A stretch of 64,000 nucleotides of DNA from Clostridium sp. AWRP (GCF_004006395.2 NZ_CP029758.2:2418001-2482000); one strand, 5' to 3'; numbered from the stretch's first letter, positions 43,578-53,963 are shown. Made by a program: numbers and translations. The notes: generated from the letters alone by a model not told the origin.

Positions 43578-44783
43578 TTATTTACATAATTTTAATAAAT
43601 GTCCCATCTTTTCTTGTTTAGTTCTCATATATCTCTTACTTTCCTCTGAACAATCTACTTCAATAGGTACTCTCTTTACTATTTCCAATCCATAATCTGA
43701 AAGTCCCTCAATTTTCTTTGGATTATTCGTAAGAAGTTTTATTTTTTTAATACCTATATCTTTAAGTATTTGTGCTCCTATCCCATAATCACGCATGTCT
43801 GCTGGAAATCCCAATGCCAAATTTGCCTCTACTGTATCCATTCCATTTTCTTGAAGCTTATAAGCTTTTATCTTATTTAAAATTCCTATGCCTCTTCCTT
43901 CTTGATTCATATATAAAAGTACACCTTTGCCTTCTTTTTCTATCTGTTTAAGTGCAGATTGAAGCTGCTGTCCACAATCGCACCTAAGTGAGTGAAAAAC
44001 ATCTCCCGTAAGACACTCTGAATGTACTCTCACAAGAACAGGTTCTTTTTCAAAATTATCTCCCTTTACAAGACACACATGCTCATCACCATTTAATATA
44101 TTTTTATAACCTATAATTTTAAATTTTCCAAATCTAGTTGGAAGATTAGCAGAAGCCACTCTTTTAACCAACTTCTCTGTCTTCTTTCTATAAGCTATTA
44201 AATCCACTATAGTAACAATTTTTAAATTATGTTCTTTAGCAAACTCCATCAAATCATCTCTTCTTGCCATAGTTCCATCATCTTTTATTATTTCACATAT
44301 TGCTGCTGCGCCTTTAAATCCTGCAAGCTTAGCTAGATCAACTGAAGCTTCCGTATGACCAGTTCTGTCAAATACTCCATTTCCCTTAGCTATAAGCGGA
44401 AATATGTGTCCTGGTCTTCTGAAGTCATCTTTATAATTTGAAGCAGCTATCATATTTATGGTACGTGCTCTTTCAAAAGCTGATATTCCCGTTGTAGTAT
44501 CTTTATAGTCAACAGTTACAGTAAATGCTGTTTCATGATTGTCTGTATTATGCTGAACCATAGGATTTAATCCAAGTTTTATTGCTATTTCTTCTTCAAT
44601 TGGTGCACACAAAAGACCTTTTGCATATTTGATCATAAAATTAATATTTTCCCCAGTTGCCTTCTCTGCAGGTATAACTAAATCACCTTCATTTTCTCTT
44701 CCTTCATCATCTACAATTATGATCATTTTCCCTTGTTTAAGATCTTTTATTGCATCTTCTATAGTATCAAATTTAAAATTCAT
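43578..44783 (-). CDS. ribBA: Bifunctional DHBP synthase / GTP cyclohydrolase II
   Basis: A 401-residue fusion. The N-terminal half makes 3,4-dihydroxy-2-butanone 4-phosphate ([15 protein letters not shown], about 26-40; [17 protein letters not shown]). The C-terminal half opens GTP (zinc site [20 protein letters not shown] with three Cys, about 254-273; the GRGIGILNK motif). Both sets of catalytic residues are present, so both reactions are expected. The ATG follows GAAGGGAGATAAAAATC. Confidence 0.97.
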   Translation of the reverse strand: MNFKFDTIEDAIKDLKQGKMIIIVDDEGRENEGDLVIPAEKATGENINFMIKYAKGLLCAPIEEEIAIKLGLNPMVQHNTDNHETAFTVTVDYKDTTTGISAFERARTINMIAASNYKDDFRRPGHIFPLIAKGNGVFDRTGHTEASVDLAKLAGFKGAAAICEIIKDDGTMARRDDLMEFAKEHNLKIVTIVDLIAYRKKTEKLVKRVASANLPTRFGKFKIIGYKNILNGDEHVCLVKGDNFEKEPVLVRVHSECLTGDVFHSLRCDCGQQLQSALKQIEKEGKGVLLYMNQEGRGIGILNKIKAYKLQENGMDTVEANLALGFPADMRDYGIGAQILKDIGIKKIKLLTNNPKKIEGLSDYGLEIVKRVPIEVDCSEESKRYMRTKQEKMGHLLKLCK

Positions 44784-44834
44784 GATTTTTATCTCCCTTC
44801 AAAAATAAATGTTTAGACATCTGAAAAAAATGCC

Positions 44835-45491
44835 TTATTGCATAAAGCCATATTCCTTTAGTTTTAAAGCATCTATACTGCCGCTCTTTTCTGGCTCTTT
44901 TTTTGGATTCAAAACCATTTTTTCTACATATTTTCCTATTAAATCACACTCTATATTTACTAAATCTCCTATTTTTTTATAATCTAAAATAGTTTCCATC
45001 TTAGTATGGGGTATAAGAGACACACTGAAACAATTTTTATTTAATTCTGCTACAGTAAGGCTCACACCATCTATAGTCACAGAACCTTTTCGTACTATAT
45101 ATCTAAATAAATCAGAAGACGCCTCTATGTCTATCCAGGTTGAGATGTCCTCTTCTCTCACATCTACAATTTTTCCAGTACCATCTATATGTCCACTTAC
45201 TATATGTCCACCTAATCTGTCTCCAAGCCTTAGAGCCCTTTCCAGGTTAACTTTGCTTCCTATTTTTAAATCTTTTAAACTGCTTATTCTCAAAGTTTCA
45301 GCCATAATATCTACAGTAAAAGAATCCTTTTTTAAATCAACTACAGTAACACAAGTTCCATTTACAGCAATGCTGTCTCCCAGTTTAACTCCATCTAGTA
45401 AATTTCCTGCTTTTATGGAGACTTTTGAAGAATTTCTTCCCTTTGATACTTTTAATATTTCTCCTATTTCTTCTACCAAACCAGTAAACAA
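44835..45491 (-). CDS. ribE: Riboflavin synthase, alpha chain
   Basis: A 218-residue enzyme with two homologous lumazine-binding barrels (about 1-96 and 97-190): the opening MFTGLVEEIGEI, GTCVTVVDL, GGHIVSGHIDGTGKI and GVSLTVAEL are diagnostic. It dismutates two lumazines into riboflavin. TTG start after AGAAGGGATAAAC. About 25 extra residues at the C-terminus are Lys/Glu-rich. Second gene in the operon. Confidence 0.96.
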   Translation of the reverse strand: MFTGLVEEIGEILKVSKGRNSSKVSIKAGNLLDGVKLGDSIAVNGTCVTVVDLKKDSFTVDIMAETLRISSLKDLKIGSKVNLERALRLGDRLGGHIVSGHIDGTGKIVDVREEDISTWIDIEASSDLFRYIVRKGSVTIDGVSLTVAELNKNCFSVSLIPHTKMETILDYKKIGDLVNIECDLIGKYVEKMVLNPKKEPEKSGSIDALKLKEYGFMQ

Positions 45492-45506
45492 GTTTATCCC
45501 TTCTTT

Positions 45507-46625
45507 CTAATTTTCAGCATTTATTACATAGGCTTGTATCATAATATCCTCTCCCACATTTTCTGCACATATATCTTTTAATTTTATACTGTCTGAGAGG
45601 TTTTCAATTCCATATCCTTCAACTGAAGTTTTAGCATTCTTACCTCCAAGTATTTTAGGTGCAATAAAATAAATAACTTTATTTACAATTCCAGACTTAA
45701 TTGCAGAAAAATTGAGTTCTGCGCCTCCCTCAACAAGTACACTATCTATACCCATTTCTCCAAGTTTTTTAGTTAAATATTTTAAATCCACCCTTCCTTC
45801 TCTATTTTCTGGACAGGCAACTATATTTACTCCCATAGATTTTAAAGACTCTGCCTTGTCCTTATCAAACTTTTCTGTACATGCTATTATTATTTCCCTT
45901 TCACGAGAAGTTTTAAAAATTTGAGATTCAACAGGCACTCTCAGCTTTGAGTCTACAATTACAGCTTTAGGACTTTTGCACTTTTCTTCAAGCCTTGTAG
46001 TTAAAAGAGGATCATCTAAAATCACAGTACCTACCCCAACCATAATTGCCATAACTCTATTTCGCATCTTATGAACTTTTAACCTTGATTCTTCACCTGT
46101 TATCCATTTAGACTCACCACTAACTGTAGCTATTTTCCCATCTAAGGTAACTCCAGATTTTAAAATTACAAAAGGTACCTTTGACTTTATATAATTCATA
46201 AATATCTCATTTATTTTTACAGCTTCTCTTTCCATAACCCCGGTAACTACTTCTATATTTTTATCTTTTAAAATTTTTACGCCTCTTCCTGATACAAGAG
46301 GATTTGGATCTACACTTCCTATTACTACCCTTTTTATTCCAGCTTCTACTATAGCTTTTGCACAAGGCGGAGTTTTTCCATAATGTGAACAAGGTTCTAA
46401 CGTTACATACAAATCTGCACCTTTTGAATTATCTCCTGCTTCTCTAAGTGCATATATTTCCGCATGAGGCCCTCCAAAAAAACTATGATAACCTTTTCCT
46501 ATTATCTTTCCATTTTTGACTATCACAGCTCCCACAAGGGGATTTGGATTCACAAATCCTCTTCCCAATAAAGCTAGTTTTAAAGCTTCTTTCATATACT
46601 TTTCATCTGTATTTTCTTTTTCCAT
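45507..46625 (-). CDS. ribD: Bifunctional riboflavin deaminase/reductase
   Basis: A 372-residue fusion: cytidine-deaminase-like domain with zinc site HAEIYALREAG and PCSHYGKTPPC (about 51-90), then a dihydrofolate-reductase-like domain (about 150-365) with LKSGVTLDGKIAT and VLVEGGAELNFS. These are steps 2 and 3 of riboflavin synthesis. The longer frame to 46685 lacks a ribosome site; ATG at 46625 follows GGAAGTGAATCTT. First gene after the FMN riboswitch. Confidence 0.96.
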   Translation of the reverse strand: MEKENTDEKYMKEALKLALLGRGFVNPNPLVGAVIVKNGKIIGKGYHSFFGGPHAEIYALREAGDNSKGADLYVTLEPCSHYGKTPPCAKAIVEAGIKRVVIGSVDPNPLVSGRGVKILKDKNIEVVTGVMEREAVKINEIFMNYIKSKVPFVILKSGVTLDGKIATVSGESKWITGEESRLKVHKMRNRVMAIMVGVGTVILDDPLLTTRLEEKCKSPKAVIVDSKLRVPVESQIFKTSREREIIIACTEKFDKDKAESLKSMGVNIVACPENREGRVDLKYLTKKLGEMGIDSVLVEGGAELNFSAIKSGIVNKVIYFIAPKILGGKNAKTSVEGYGIENLSDSIKLKDICAENVGEDIMIQAYVINAEN

Positions 46626-46732
46626 AAGATTCACTTCCATAATTTTAATTATATATTTATTTACTTTTTTGTATAAATATAACATTGTATGCTTATAAAA
46701 CTCCTACTTTTCTTGAAATTTTGCATATAAAA

Positions 46733-46758
46733 ATTCCCTGAAACAACCTTCAGGGAAT
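46733..46758 (-). terminator. FMN-riboswitch attenuator
   Basis: ATTCCCTGAA pairs with TTCAGGGAAT around a 6-nt loop, followed on the minus strand by TTTTTAT, about 107 nt before ribD. It is the expression platform of the riboswitch at 46803-46912. Confidence 0.9.
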
Positions 46759-46802
46759 AAAATTACAAAACACATAAAAACATAGCTTAAACTATATCTT
46801 TA

Positions 46803-46912
46803 CTTTCTTTTATCCAGACTTTACTGTCGGTACTGGAATCAAACCAGTTCATGCTATAAAAGCTCGCGGACTATACCGCCGATCGGGAATTTCACCCTGC
46901 CCCGAAAGTTTA
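46803..46912 (-). promoter_or_regulatory. FMN riboswitch (RFN element)
   Basis: On the minus strand: CTTTCGGGGCAGGGTGAAAT, TCCCGATCGGCGGTATAGTC, CGCGAGC, GATTCCAGTACCGACAGT and TCTGGATAAAAGAAAG. These are the conserved blocks of the RFN element, and the CTTTC/GAAAG ends form the P1 stem. With a terminator next to it, FMN should stop transcription of ribD-ribE-ribBA-ribH. Confidence 0.96.
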
Positions 46913-46985
46913 ACTTTATTAAGTTTTATCATGCTTTCAATATATACCTATTTTTTTCTATTGTCAATGGTAATTTTGCAATTTT

Positions 46986-48653
46986 TTATTCTTGCTCTCC
47001 TAAGTCAATTCCACGATATTTCTTTTTTGTCTCCATATCTTTTAACATATTAAGTATTTCTGGATTTATATTTTCCCCTTTATCATAACTAGAATTTACT
47101 CTTCTTATCTCAAATTTTTTAACTTGTTCCAGCATAATATCTGCCTGACTTGAAAGTTCTTCACTTGCTGCTGCACTTTCTTCAGACGTAGCAGAATTTT
47201 CTTGAATTACCTGGGATACCTCCATTATTCCGCTGTTAATCTGCTCTGCACCAGTGGCCTGTTCACTAGAAGCTTCTGCTATACTTTCCACAAAATCTGC
47301 TACTTTTGTAACTCCTTCTACAATTTCACCAAGAGCTTCAGCAGTTTCATTTGCAATCTTAGTACCTGTATCCACCTTCTTAATGGAATCTTCTATTAGT
47401 GCAGTAGTTTCTTTTGCAGCATCCCGTGATTTTGCGGCTAAATTTCTTACTTCCTCAGCAACTACTGCAAACCCTTTTCCGTACCTACCTGCCCTCGCAG
47501 CTTCAACAGCAGCATTTAGAGCCAGAATATTTGTCTGAAAAGCAATATCATCTATAGCCTTTATAACCTTGGATATATTACCTGAAGCTGCATTTATATC
47601 ATCCATACTTTTAAGCATTTCCTCCATATGTGAATTTCCCTTAACTGCATTAACTTTCACCTGTTCAGTCAATTCATTTGCCTTACCTGCATTATCCGCA
47701 TTAAGTCTTATTTGTGAAGAAATTTCTTCTACAGAAGCCGTCAATTCTTCTACAGAACTTGCTTGTTCCGTAGAGCCTTGAGAAAGGGCTATACCCGAAT
47801 CTGATACTTGTTTTGCACTGGAAGCCACCTGGTTTGCCGCAGCTTGAATATTTGTTACAACTTCATTTAAATTATCATTCATCTTTTTAAATGACCTGGC
47901 AAGTATTCCTATTTCATCTTTTCTACTAGTATTTATATTTACATTTAAATCTCCATCTGCAACTTTATCTGTAGAAATCATAAGCTCCCTAATTGGTCTT
48001 ATTATGGATAGTGAAATAATTGTTCCCAGTACTACAGCAGCAAGCACTCCTATAATTATAAAAATTATAATTATTTTTTGACTTGCACTGGCTGTTTTAT
48101 CATTGTTCTCTGAAGAACTTTCTGCAATACTTTCCTTTAAATTTATAATCGTCTTTAAACTATTTGCCACATCATTCTGTGCCACAGCAAGCTTACTATT
48201 AAGTGAATTTATTTCGCTTTTGCGGTTCCCATCTTTTGACATCTTCATAATTTCATTAGCTGTTTCCATATACTTTGCTTTAGAGGATTTAAGCTTTTCA
48301 ACTTCTTCTTTTCCAGCATCAGTTAAAAGTGTCTTTGAAAATTCATCTAATTGTCTGTCAAAATTGGAGCTAAAAGAATTTACCTTATTTATAGATTGAT
48401 TTATATCCGATTGGTTATCTTCTAAGATTACATCCTTTAAATTTGATCTTATATCCCCGGAAGTTAAAGTAAGTTCAGTCAACTGCCCTAGCGGAACTGT
48501 CATATTTTTATATAATTGAGTGTCTAAATTATTGATTTTATTCATACTTGTTAATCCAAATATTCCAATTATACACATTATAAGTACAATTAAAAAAAAT
48601 CCTACAAATAGCCTTATCCCTATTTTTAAATTATTAAATAATTTCACATCCAT
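46986..48653 (-). CDS. Methyl-accepting chemotaxis protein, operon 1
   Basis: A 555-residue receptor. TM1 (about 11-33), a periplasm-side four-helix sensor (about 34-190), TM2 (about 193-216), HAMP (about 217-268) and the cytoplasmic signalling domain with the conserved tip [20 protein letters not shown]. Gln/Glu pairs for methylation flank the tip. It is last in cheY-cheA-cheW-mcp and the paralog of the product of 54040-55713; the two differ most in TM and parts of the sensor and least at the tip. The ATG sits only 3 nt after GAGGAG, as in its paralog. Ligand unknown. Confidence 0.93.
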   Translation of the reverse strand: MDVKLFNNLKIGIRLFVGFFLIVLIMCIIGIFGLTSMNKINNLDTQLYKNMTVPLGQLTELTLTSGDIRSNLKDVILEDNQSDINQSINKVNSFSSNFDRQLDEFSKTLLTDAGKEEVEKLKSSKAKYMETANEIMKMSKDGNRKSEINSLNSKLAVAQNDVANSLKTIINLKESIAESSSENNDKTASASQKIIIIFIIIGVLAAVVLGTIISLSIIRPIRELMISTDKVADGDLNVNINTSRKDEIGILARSFKKMNDNLNEVVTNIQAAANQVASSAKQVSDSGIALSQGSTEQASSVEELTASVEEISSQIRLNADNAGKANELTEQVKVNAVKGNSHMEEMLKSMDDINAASGNISKVIKAIDDIAFQTNILALNAAVEAARAGRYGKGFAVVAEEVRNLAAKSRDAAKETTALIEDSIKKVDTGTKIANETAEALGEIVEGVTKVADFVESIAEASSEQATGAEQINSGIMEVSQVIQENSATSEESAAASEELSSQADIMLEQVKKFEIRRVNSSYDKGENINPEILNMLKDMETKKKYRGIDLGEQE

Positions 48654-48667
48654 CCACTCCTCTGATA

Positions 48668-49159
48668 TTAAATATTACTTAAACTGTCTGCGTCCTCGTG
48701 GTTTAACAGTTTGTTACAATCCAAAAGTAGTTTTACATTATTTTGAATTTTCCCTATACCCTTTATAAACTTATTTTTGATTTTGCTGATTTCAGGAGGG
48801 TCTACAATTTCACAATCAGGTATATCTATTACCTCGGAGACACCATCTACAATAAGTCCTACATAAATCCCCTCAATCTGAATTACAATAATACATGTTC
48901 TGTCATTATACTCCATTGGTTTCTTTCTAAATCTTAACCTAATATCCATTACAGGTATTATTTTACCCCTTAGGTTTATAATTCCTTTTATATATTCAGG
49001 AAGTTCAGGTATTTCGCTTATGGGCTGGATTCCTATTATTTCAATAACATATTTAATTTCTATACCATAAAATTCATTCTCAAGAGTAAAAGTAAGATAC
49101 TTATTCTTTTGCGTATCTTCTTCTTCAATTAAGCTATCATCTATTACAACTTCCGACAT
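48668..49159 (-). CDS. cheW: Chemotaxis coupling protein CheW, operon 1
   Basis: A 163-residue adaptor linking the receptor tip to CheA. The double SH3-like fold is seen in [20 protein letters not shown] and [20 protein letters not shown]; the C-terminal 25 residues ([17 protein letters not shown]) are extra. Differs from the copy at 55728 at only a few residues. The ATG follows AAAGGATGATGTAAAT. Confidence 0.93.
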   Translation of the reverse strand: MSEVVIDDSLIEEEDTQKNKYLTFTLENEFYGIEIKYVIEIIGIQPISEIPELPEYIKGIINLRGKIIPVMDIRLRFRKKPMEYNDRTCIIVIQIEGIYVGLIVDGVSEVIDIPDCEIVDPPEISKIKNKFIKGIGKIQNNVKLLLDCNKLLNHEDADSLSNI

Positions 49160-49187
49160 ATTTACATCATCCTTTCACTGTAAGCAT

Positions 49188-51176
49188 CTATTTGACAAGC
49201 ATATTTACAAGTTCACCTATATCAAGTATTAAACTAATACTTCCATCTCCAAGAAGAGTACACCCTGAAAGTCCATCTATATTTTTTATTTTTTTTATAT
49301 AATTAGGTAAACACTTTACTACAACCTGCTGCTGTCCAGCTAATTCATCTGCAAATATACATAATCCATTATTGTCTTTTTCTACCATGACAATTATTCC
49401 ATCTTCTAAATTTTTAACATTAGTTTTTATATTGTATAATTTGTGTATACGGATAAGAGGATAACACTTTCCCCTCACCATTATCATTTCACCGCTGTCC
49501 ATATTAGAAATCATATTGCTTTTTTCTATACTAAAAAGTTCTTTTATAGATGTAATAGGAATGGTATAATAGGAATTTCCTACCTTTATATTCATACCAT
49601 CTATAATTGCAAGGGTTCGAGGTATTTTCATAGTTGTAGTAGACCCATAATTCTCCAAACTATCTATTGAAACTGATCCACATATATCTTGAATATTTTT
49701 AACTACTACATCCATACCAACCCCTCTTCCGCTAAATTCTGTAACATTTCCATTGGTGGAAAAACCAGGGATAAAGATTAAACTATAGATTTCTTTGTCA
49801 CTCAATTCCTTTGGATTTTTCTTAAGTATTCCATTTGAAACAGCTTTTTCTAATATACTTTTCTTGTCTAATCCCCTACCATCGTCTTTTACAATTATAA
49901 CAATGTCATTTCCTTCATTCTTTGCTTCTAAGGTAACCGTTCCCGTTTTACTTTTTCCAAGACATTTTCTATCTTCTCCTGATTCTATTCCGTGATCAAT
50001 AGAATTACGCACCAAATGCATAAGTGGATCTGATATATGTTCAATTATATTTTTATCTACTTCAGTATCCTCTCCAATTAATTTTAAGTGAACTTGCTTT
50101 TTTAACTTTTTACTCATATCATGCACTATACGATTCATTTTGTGAAATACTATAGATATAGGCACCATCCTTACAGACATTATCACATCCTGAAGTTCAC
50201 TTGTAATTTTATGAAGCTGCCTTGATGATTTTTCAAAATTACTCAGTTTCATTCCTCTCAAATCAGGATTTTGAGTAACCATAGCTTCAGCAATAACCAT
50301 TTCCTCTACTAAATACATCAACTTATCTAGCTTGTCCACTTTTACATTTATAAAATCTTGTGTAATTATTGATTTATCCTTCGTATTTTCAACACACAGG
50401 TTTGTTCTCTGATTAGATTTAGTAGATTGCTGAAACTGTTCATCATTTTCCAGTTTTTCAAGTTTAAAGGTTTTCAAAAAAACTGTCTGATTTAAAATTT
50501 CAGAAAGCTCATCATAAGACTTACTGGATTTTATGAATACTTTAAAACCGCTCTCATGTATTATTTTACAGGTATCATCATTTTCCATTATATCCTTAGG
50601 TATATAATTAACCTTCTCCGCAAATTCTTTCAAAGTTTCTACTACAGTATACGCTCTTAAGTTTTCCATTTCACAGTCATCTTCAAAAAATATAAGTGCT
50701 TTATATCTATTAGTCAATTTAACTTCTTCGTTTATATTTTCTCTACTAATATTATCTTTAGGGCTTTTATCTTGTAACTCCATAAGAAAATTTTTATTGT
50801 ACTCTATTATAGAATCACAGTTTCCGTCCACTTTATTCCCTTTTTTTATTTTTTCAAGTTCCACCTTCATAAAATCCACACATTTTAAAATCAAATCCGA
50901 TAAACTTTCGTAATCTACATCTTTAGGTCTCTCTTCTCTAAGAAAATAAAACAAATCTTCTATAGAGTGAGCCAACTTTGAAATATATTCATAGGACATC
51001 ATAGCAGAAGATCCTTTAATTGTATGCATAATGCGAAATATCTCATTGATAGTTTCTTCCGAATAGCAATTTCCACTTTCATTTTCCAATATTAATGTTT
51101 CAAGTTGATCAATAAGCTGGGATGTTTCAAATATATAGGATTCAAGTATGACATCATCTGAGCTTTTATCTGACAC
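49188..51176 (-). CDS. cheA: Chemotaxis histidine kinase CheA, operon 1
   Basis: A 662-residue kinase: P1 HPt with phospho-His51 (IMHTIKGSS), a P2-like domain (about 155-235), P3 dimerization helices (about 270-330), P4 ATPase (LVRNSIDHGIE N box, DDGRGLD, FSGRGVGMDVV) and P5 CheW-like domain (about 525-662). GTG start after GGGGGTGGTAAATT. Same length as the copy at 56248. Around residues 206-348 the two genes are identical in DNA, while the P2 linker and P5 have diverged. Confidence 0.95.
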   Translation of the reverse strand: MSDKSSDDVILESYIFETSQLIDQLETLILENESGNCYSEETINEIFRIMHTIKGSSAMMSYEYISKLAHSIEDLFYFLREERPKDVDYESLSDLILKCVDFMKVELEKIKKGNKVDGNCDSIIEYNKNFLMELQDKSPKDNISRENINEEVKLTNRYKALIFFEDDCEMENLRAYTVVETLKEFAEKVNYIPKDIMENDDTCKIIHESGFKVFIKSSKSYDELSEILNQTVFLKTFKLEKLENDEQFQQSTKSNQRTNLCVENTKDKSIITQDFINVKVDKLDKLMYLVEEMVIAEAMVTQNPDLRGMKLSNFEKSSRQLHKITSELQDVIMSVRMVPISIVFHKMNRIVHDMSKKLKKQVHLKLIGEDTEVDKNIIEHISDPLMHLVRNSIDHGIESGEDRKCLGKSKTGTVTLEAKNEGNDIVIIVKDDGRGLDKKSILEKAVSNGILKKNPKELSDKEIYSLIFIPGFSTNGNVTEFSGRGVGMDVVVKNIQDICGSVSIDSLENYGSTTTMKIPRTLAIIDGMNIKVGNSYYTIPITSIKELFSIEKSNMISNMDSGEMIMVRGKCYPLIRIHKLYNIKTNVKNLEDGIIVMVEKDNNGLCIFADELAGQQQVVVKCLPNYIKKIKNIDGLSGCTLLGDGSISLILDIGELVNMLVK

Positions 51177-51201
51177 AATTTACCACCCCCAGTTTTAATA
51201 T

Positions 51202-51564
51202 CTAGATTGCTAATACTTTATTAAGTGCTTTAACCAATTGATCTTCTTTAAAGGGTTTAACAATAAATGACCTGGCACCACTAACTATTGCCCTTTTAAC
51301 CATAGCTTCTTGTCCCATTGAAGTTATTATAACAACCTTAGCCTTATCATCATGTTCCCTGATTTTTTTAAGCGCCTCAATTCCATCCATATCAGGCATT
51401 GTAATATCCATTGTTACAATATCAGGATTATATTGCTTATATTTAAAAATTGCTGAAGCTCCATTTTCAGCTTCTCCAACAACCTCAAATCCATTTCTAG
51501 CAAGCATAGTCTTTAGAGATATTCTCATAAAAGATGCATCATCAACAATAAGTACTTTTGACAT
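51202..51564 (-). CDS. cheY: CheY-type response regulator, operon 1
   Basis: A 120-residue single receiver domain. Acidic pocket Asp8-Asp9, phosphoacceptor Asp53 (VTMDITMPDMDG), Thr/Ser in VVIITSMGQ and Lys in FIVKPFKED are intact. Presumably carries the CheA signal to the flagellar motor or another output. First gene of operon 1; the ATG follows AAGGGGGAAAAATTT. Confidence 0.93.
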   Translation of the reverse strand: MSKVLIVDDASFMRISLKTMLARNGFEVVGEAENGASAIFKYKQYNPDIVTMDITMPDMDGIEALKKIREHDDKAKVVIITSMGQEAMVKRAIVSGARSFIVKPFKEDQLVKALNKVLAI

Positions 51565-51711
51565 AAATTTTTCCCCCTTATATTAACACATTGATTGTTT
51601 TTTTAAATTTTATAAAAAGCTTTATAAGGTAAACTATTGATAAAAAGTATCAATATGGTAATTATTAACTTAAATTTACTGGCACTAAAAATATTATTTG
51701 TATTACTTATA

Positions 51712-51800
51712 TTCGTTTATAACATCTACATCTATATACATATTCCTTTTATTTTTTGTTATTTTATTATAAAAAATATAATTATATTAAAATTTGTATT
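51712..51800 (-). promoter_or_regulatory. Conserved leader/promoter region of cheY operon 1
   Basis: This AT-rich stretch matches 58693-58780 ahead of the second cheY (CTACATCTATAT, CCTTT(T)ATTTTTTGTT, TTATTATAAAAAATATAA in the same order). Its survival outside coding sequence suggests it holds the promoter; TATAAT on the minus strand is conserved. I could not place a sigma-D (TAAA...CCGATA) site. Confidence 0.45.
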
Positions 51801-51898
51801 GATTTTATGTCTTTTATTGTATTCTTAGCTCTTATATTTTTTGTCCTAATACCTTTTCAAAATAGTATAATATTAGTAACTTAACTTTTTTAGTTAAA

Positions 51899-52087
51899 AG
51901 TTGAAAATTGAGAGTTGAGAATGAAGGTTGATTTTTAGCTATCACAAAAAATCTTTAAACTTATATGAAACATCAATGTCTCGCTTTAGCGAAACGAGCC
52001 TTCAAAAATTTAATTAAAGATTTTTTGTAGTGTAACGGAAAAAATCCACATTAACTCTCCACTTTCCACTCTCAATTCTCAACTAAT
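51899..52087. repeat. Long inverted-repeat element (MITE-like)
   Basis: In the 600-nt gap 51565-52164, the outer arm AGTTGAAAATTGAGAGTTGA is matched by an imperfect complement ending CTCTCAATTCTCAACT, inner arms are AAAAAATCTTTAAA and TTTAATTAAAGATTTTTT, and the centre is a CTCGCTTTAGCGAAACGAG hairpin. The sequence just after it, TTGTTTCGCAAAGTTTTTA, recurs at 21397-21415. No coding potential. The rest of the gap is AT-rich leader of cheY. Confidence 0.7.
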
Positions 52088-52164
52088 CAAATTGTTTCGC
52101 AAAGTTTTTATATTAAGTCCAAACTTTATATGTGCAAAAGTTAAATTAGTTAAAGGAGGATACT

Positions 52165-52947
52165 ATGAACTTAAATGGAAAACGAATTATAATTACAGGT
52201 GCTTCTTCTGGGATTGGAGGAGAACTCTTAAAAATGCTAGCAAAATATGATACCACAATTATTGCAGTGGGACGAAACGTAAAAAATATACCTGATATAA
52301 ATAATAAAATAACTCCCTATAAATGTGATGTATCTCAGAAAGAAAATATAGATAAATTATTTGACTTTGCTCTAAAAAAGATGGGAGGAATAGATCTATT
52401 CATTGCAAATGCAGGTTTTGCCTATTGTGAAGAACTAAACAAAGCTGATTGGGATCATATAGAAAATATTTTTAAAACAAACGCAATTTCACCAATATAC
52501 TCCTTTGAAAAAATGAAAGAGCTAAATAAAGGAAGGCGTTATACTGTAGTAATAACCTGTTCCGCAGTAAGCCACGTACCCCTTCCCGGTTATGCCCTTT
52601 ATTGTTCAACAAAAGCAGCTATAGATCATTTTGCTCACACATACCGTTTTGAAAAAAATGACAGAGGGAAGCTTACACTTGTTTATCCAGTGGCAACTGC
52701 ATCAAATTTTTTTAAAAATGCAGGTGAAAAGGCACCCATTCCATTCCCGATTCATCCACCTAAATGGGTAGCCTTCTGTATGCTCATAGGCATAAAATTT
52801 AACTTTCATTCCGTTTACCCTTCACCTTTATACGCCCTTAGTTATTACACTATAAATCGTATCTTCCCATTCATTTATGGTATATATGATATTATAAACG
52901 CATTAGTATTTAAAATATGGGCAAAAAAACATAGAACTCATAATTAG
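52165..52947 (+). CDS. Short-chain dehydrogenase/reductase
   Basis: A 260-residue classical SDR: TGASSGIG (10-17) binds NAD(P), NAG in IANAGFAY, catalytic Ser in TCSAVSH and YALYCSTK with the Tyr-Lys pair (about 146-153). The last 50 residues are hydrophobic and may contact the membrane, as in some lipid-acting SDRs. Substrate unknown. It is the only plus-strand gene between the two chemotaxis operons; its stop overlaps the cheB stop by 3 nt. The ATG follows AAAGGAGGATACT. Confidence 0.85.
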   Translation: MNLNGKRIIITGASSGIGGELLKMLAKYDTTIIAVGRNVKNIPDINNKITPYKCDVSQKENIDKLFDFALKKMGGIDLFIANAGFAYCEELNKADWDHIENIFKTNAISPIYSFEKMKELNKGRRYTVVITCSAVSHVPLPGYALYCSTKAAIDHFAHTYRFEKNDRGKLTLVYPVATASNFFKNAGEKAPIPFPIHPPKWVAFCMLIGIKFNFHSVYPSPLYALSYYTINRIFPFIYGIYDIINALVFKIWAKKHRTHN

Positions 52948-53963
52948 CGCAGCATGCCAAACAGCACCTCAGGTATATTACCAAGAGATACTTGTTTTTC
53001 TACAGCTCCTATTTCGTAGGCAACTTTTGGCATGCCATATACTACAGATGATTTCTCATCTTGTCCAATAGTTTGAGCTCCTTTTCTCCTCATATAGCGA
53101 AGTCCCTTAGCACCATCATAGCCCATACCCGTGAGTATAATACCGATTGCATTTTTAGAAGCTTCCTTTGCTACTGATTCAAAAAGTACATCAACAGAAG
53201 GGCAATGTCCATTGACTTTTTCGCCACGAAATAGTTGAACCTTATACTTATTTCCAATCCTTTTAATGGTCATATGTTTATCACCAGGGGCAATTAATAC
53301 TTTTCCAGTCTCAACATACTCCCCCCCTTGTGCCTCTCTTACTCGTAATTTCGTTTGATTATTAAGTCTTTCTGCAAACATTCTTGAAAAGACAGGTGGT
53401 ATGTGCTGTACAATTAAAATACCAGGCATATTTTCTGGAAATGTTTTAAGTATATTGTATACAGCTTCAGTACCTCCTGTAGATGCTCCTATTGCAATTA
53501 TCTTATTTGTATTAATGTGCTGACTTATATTAAATGGAACGGCTTTCTTTTTTACGCCAGATACCACATTTACACCATAGCACGTATTAATCTTTTCTAT
53601 CAAAGTGTCTATAAAATCTTTTACACTATTTGTAGATTGTACATCTGGCTTTGAAACAAAATCTACAGCACCTGCTTCCATTGCATCTACTAATGATTCA
53701 TTTATAGAACTTACAACTATTATAGGAAGTGGATACTGTGGAAGCAATCTTTTTATAAACTCAATACCATTCATCTTTGGCATCTGCACATCACATATCA
53801 TCACATCAGGATTAAATGCAAGTATCTTATCCCTGGCATCAAAAGGATCAACCGCTCTAGCTACTACTTCTATATATGGTTCAGAAGAAATACCCATGGA
53901 TATAACTTCTCTAAACACTAGACTGTCATCCACAATTAGAACCCTTATTTTTTTTGCCTCCAT
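52944..53963 (-). CDS. cheB: Chemotaxis methylesterase/glutamine deamidase CheB
   Basis: A 339-residue protein: receiver domain with Asp58 (VMICDVQMPKMNG) and methylesterase domain with the triad Ser161 (IGASTGG), His187 (VQHIPP) and Asp near 283 (GMGYDGAKG). It removes methyl groups from receptors for adaptation. No cheR is in the window, so the opposing methyltransferase is elsewhere. It follows the second mcp by 76 nt and is probably in that operon. The ATG follows GAAAGGAAAAGACAA. Confidence 0.94.
   Translation of the reverse strand: MEAKKIRVLIVDDSLVFREVISMGISSEPYIEVVARAVDPFDARDKILAFNPDVMICDVQMPKMNGIEFIKRLLPQYPLPIIVVSSINESLVDAMEAGAVDFVSKPDVQSTNSVKDFIDTLIEKINTCYGVNVVSGVKKKAVPFNISQHINTNKIIAIGASTGGTEAVYNILKTFPENMPGILIVQHIPPVFSRMFAERLNNQTKLRVREAQGGEYVETGKVLIAPGDKHMTIKRIGNKYKVQLFRGEKVNGHCPSVDVLFESVAKEASKNAIGIILTGMGYDGAKGLRYMRRKGAQTIGQDEKSSVVYGMPKVAYEIGAVEKQVSLGNIPEVLFGMLR

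Noticed and set aside
47202..47781. Several open frames opposite the MCP genes (also at 54262-54892)
   Set aside because: They mirror the conserved coiled-coil coding sequence in both duplicates and have no starts or ribosome sites of their own.
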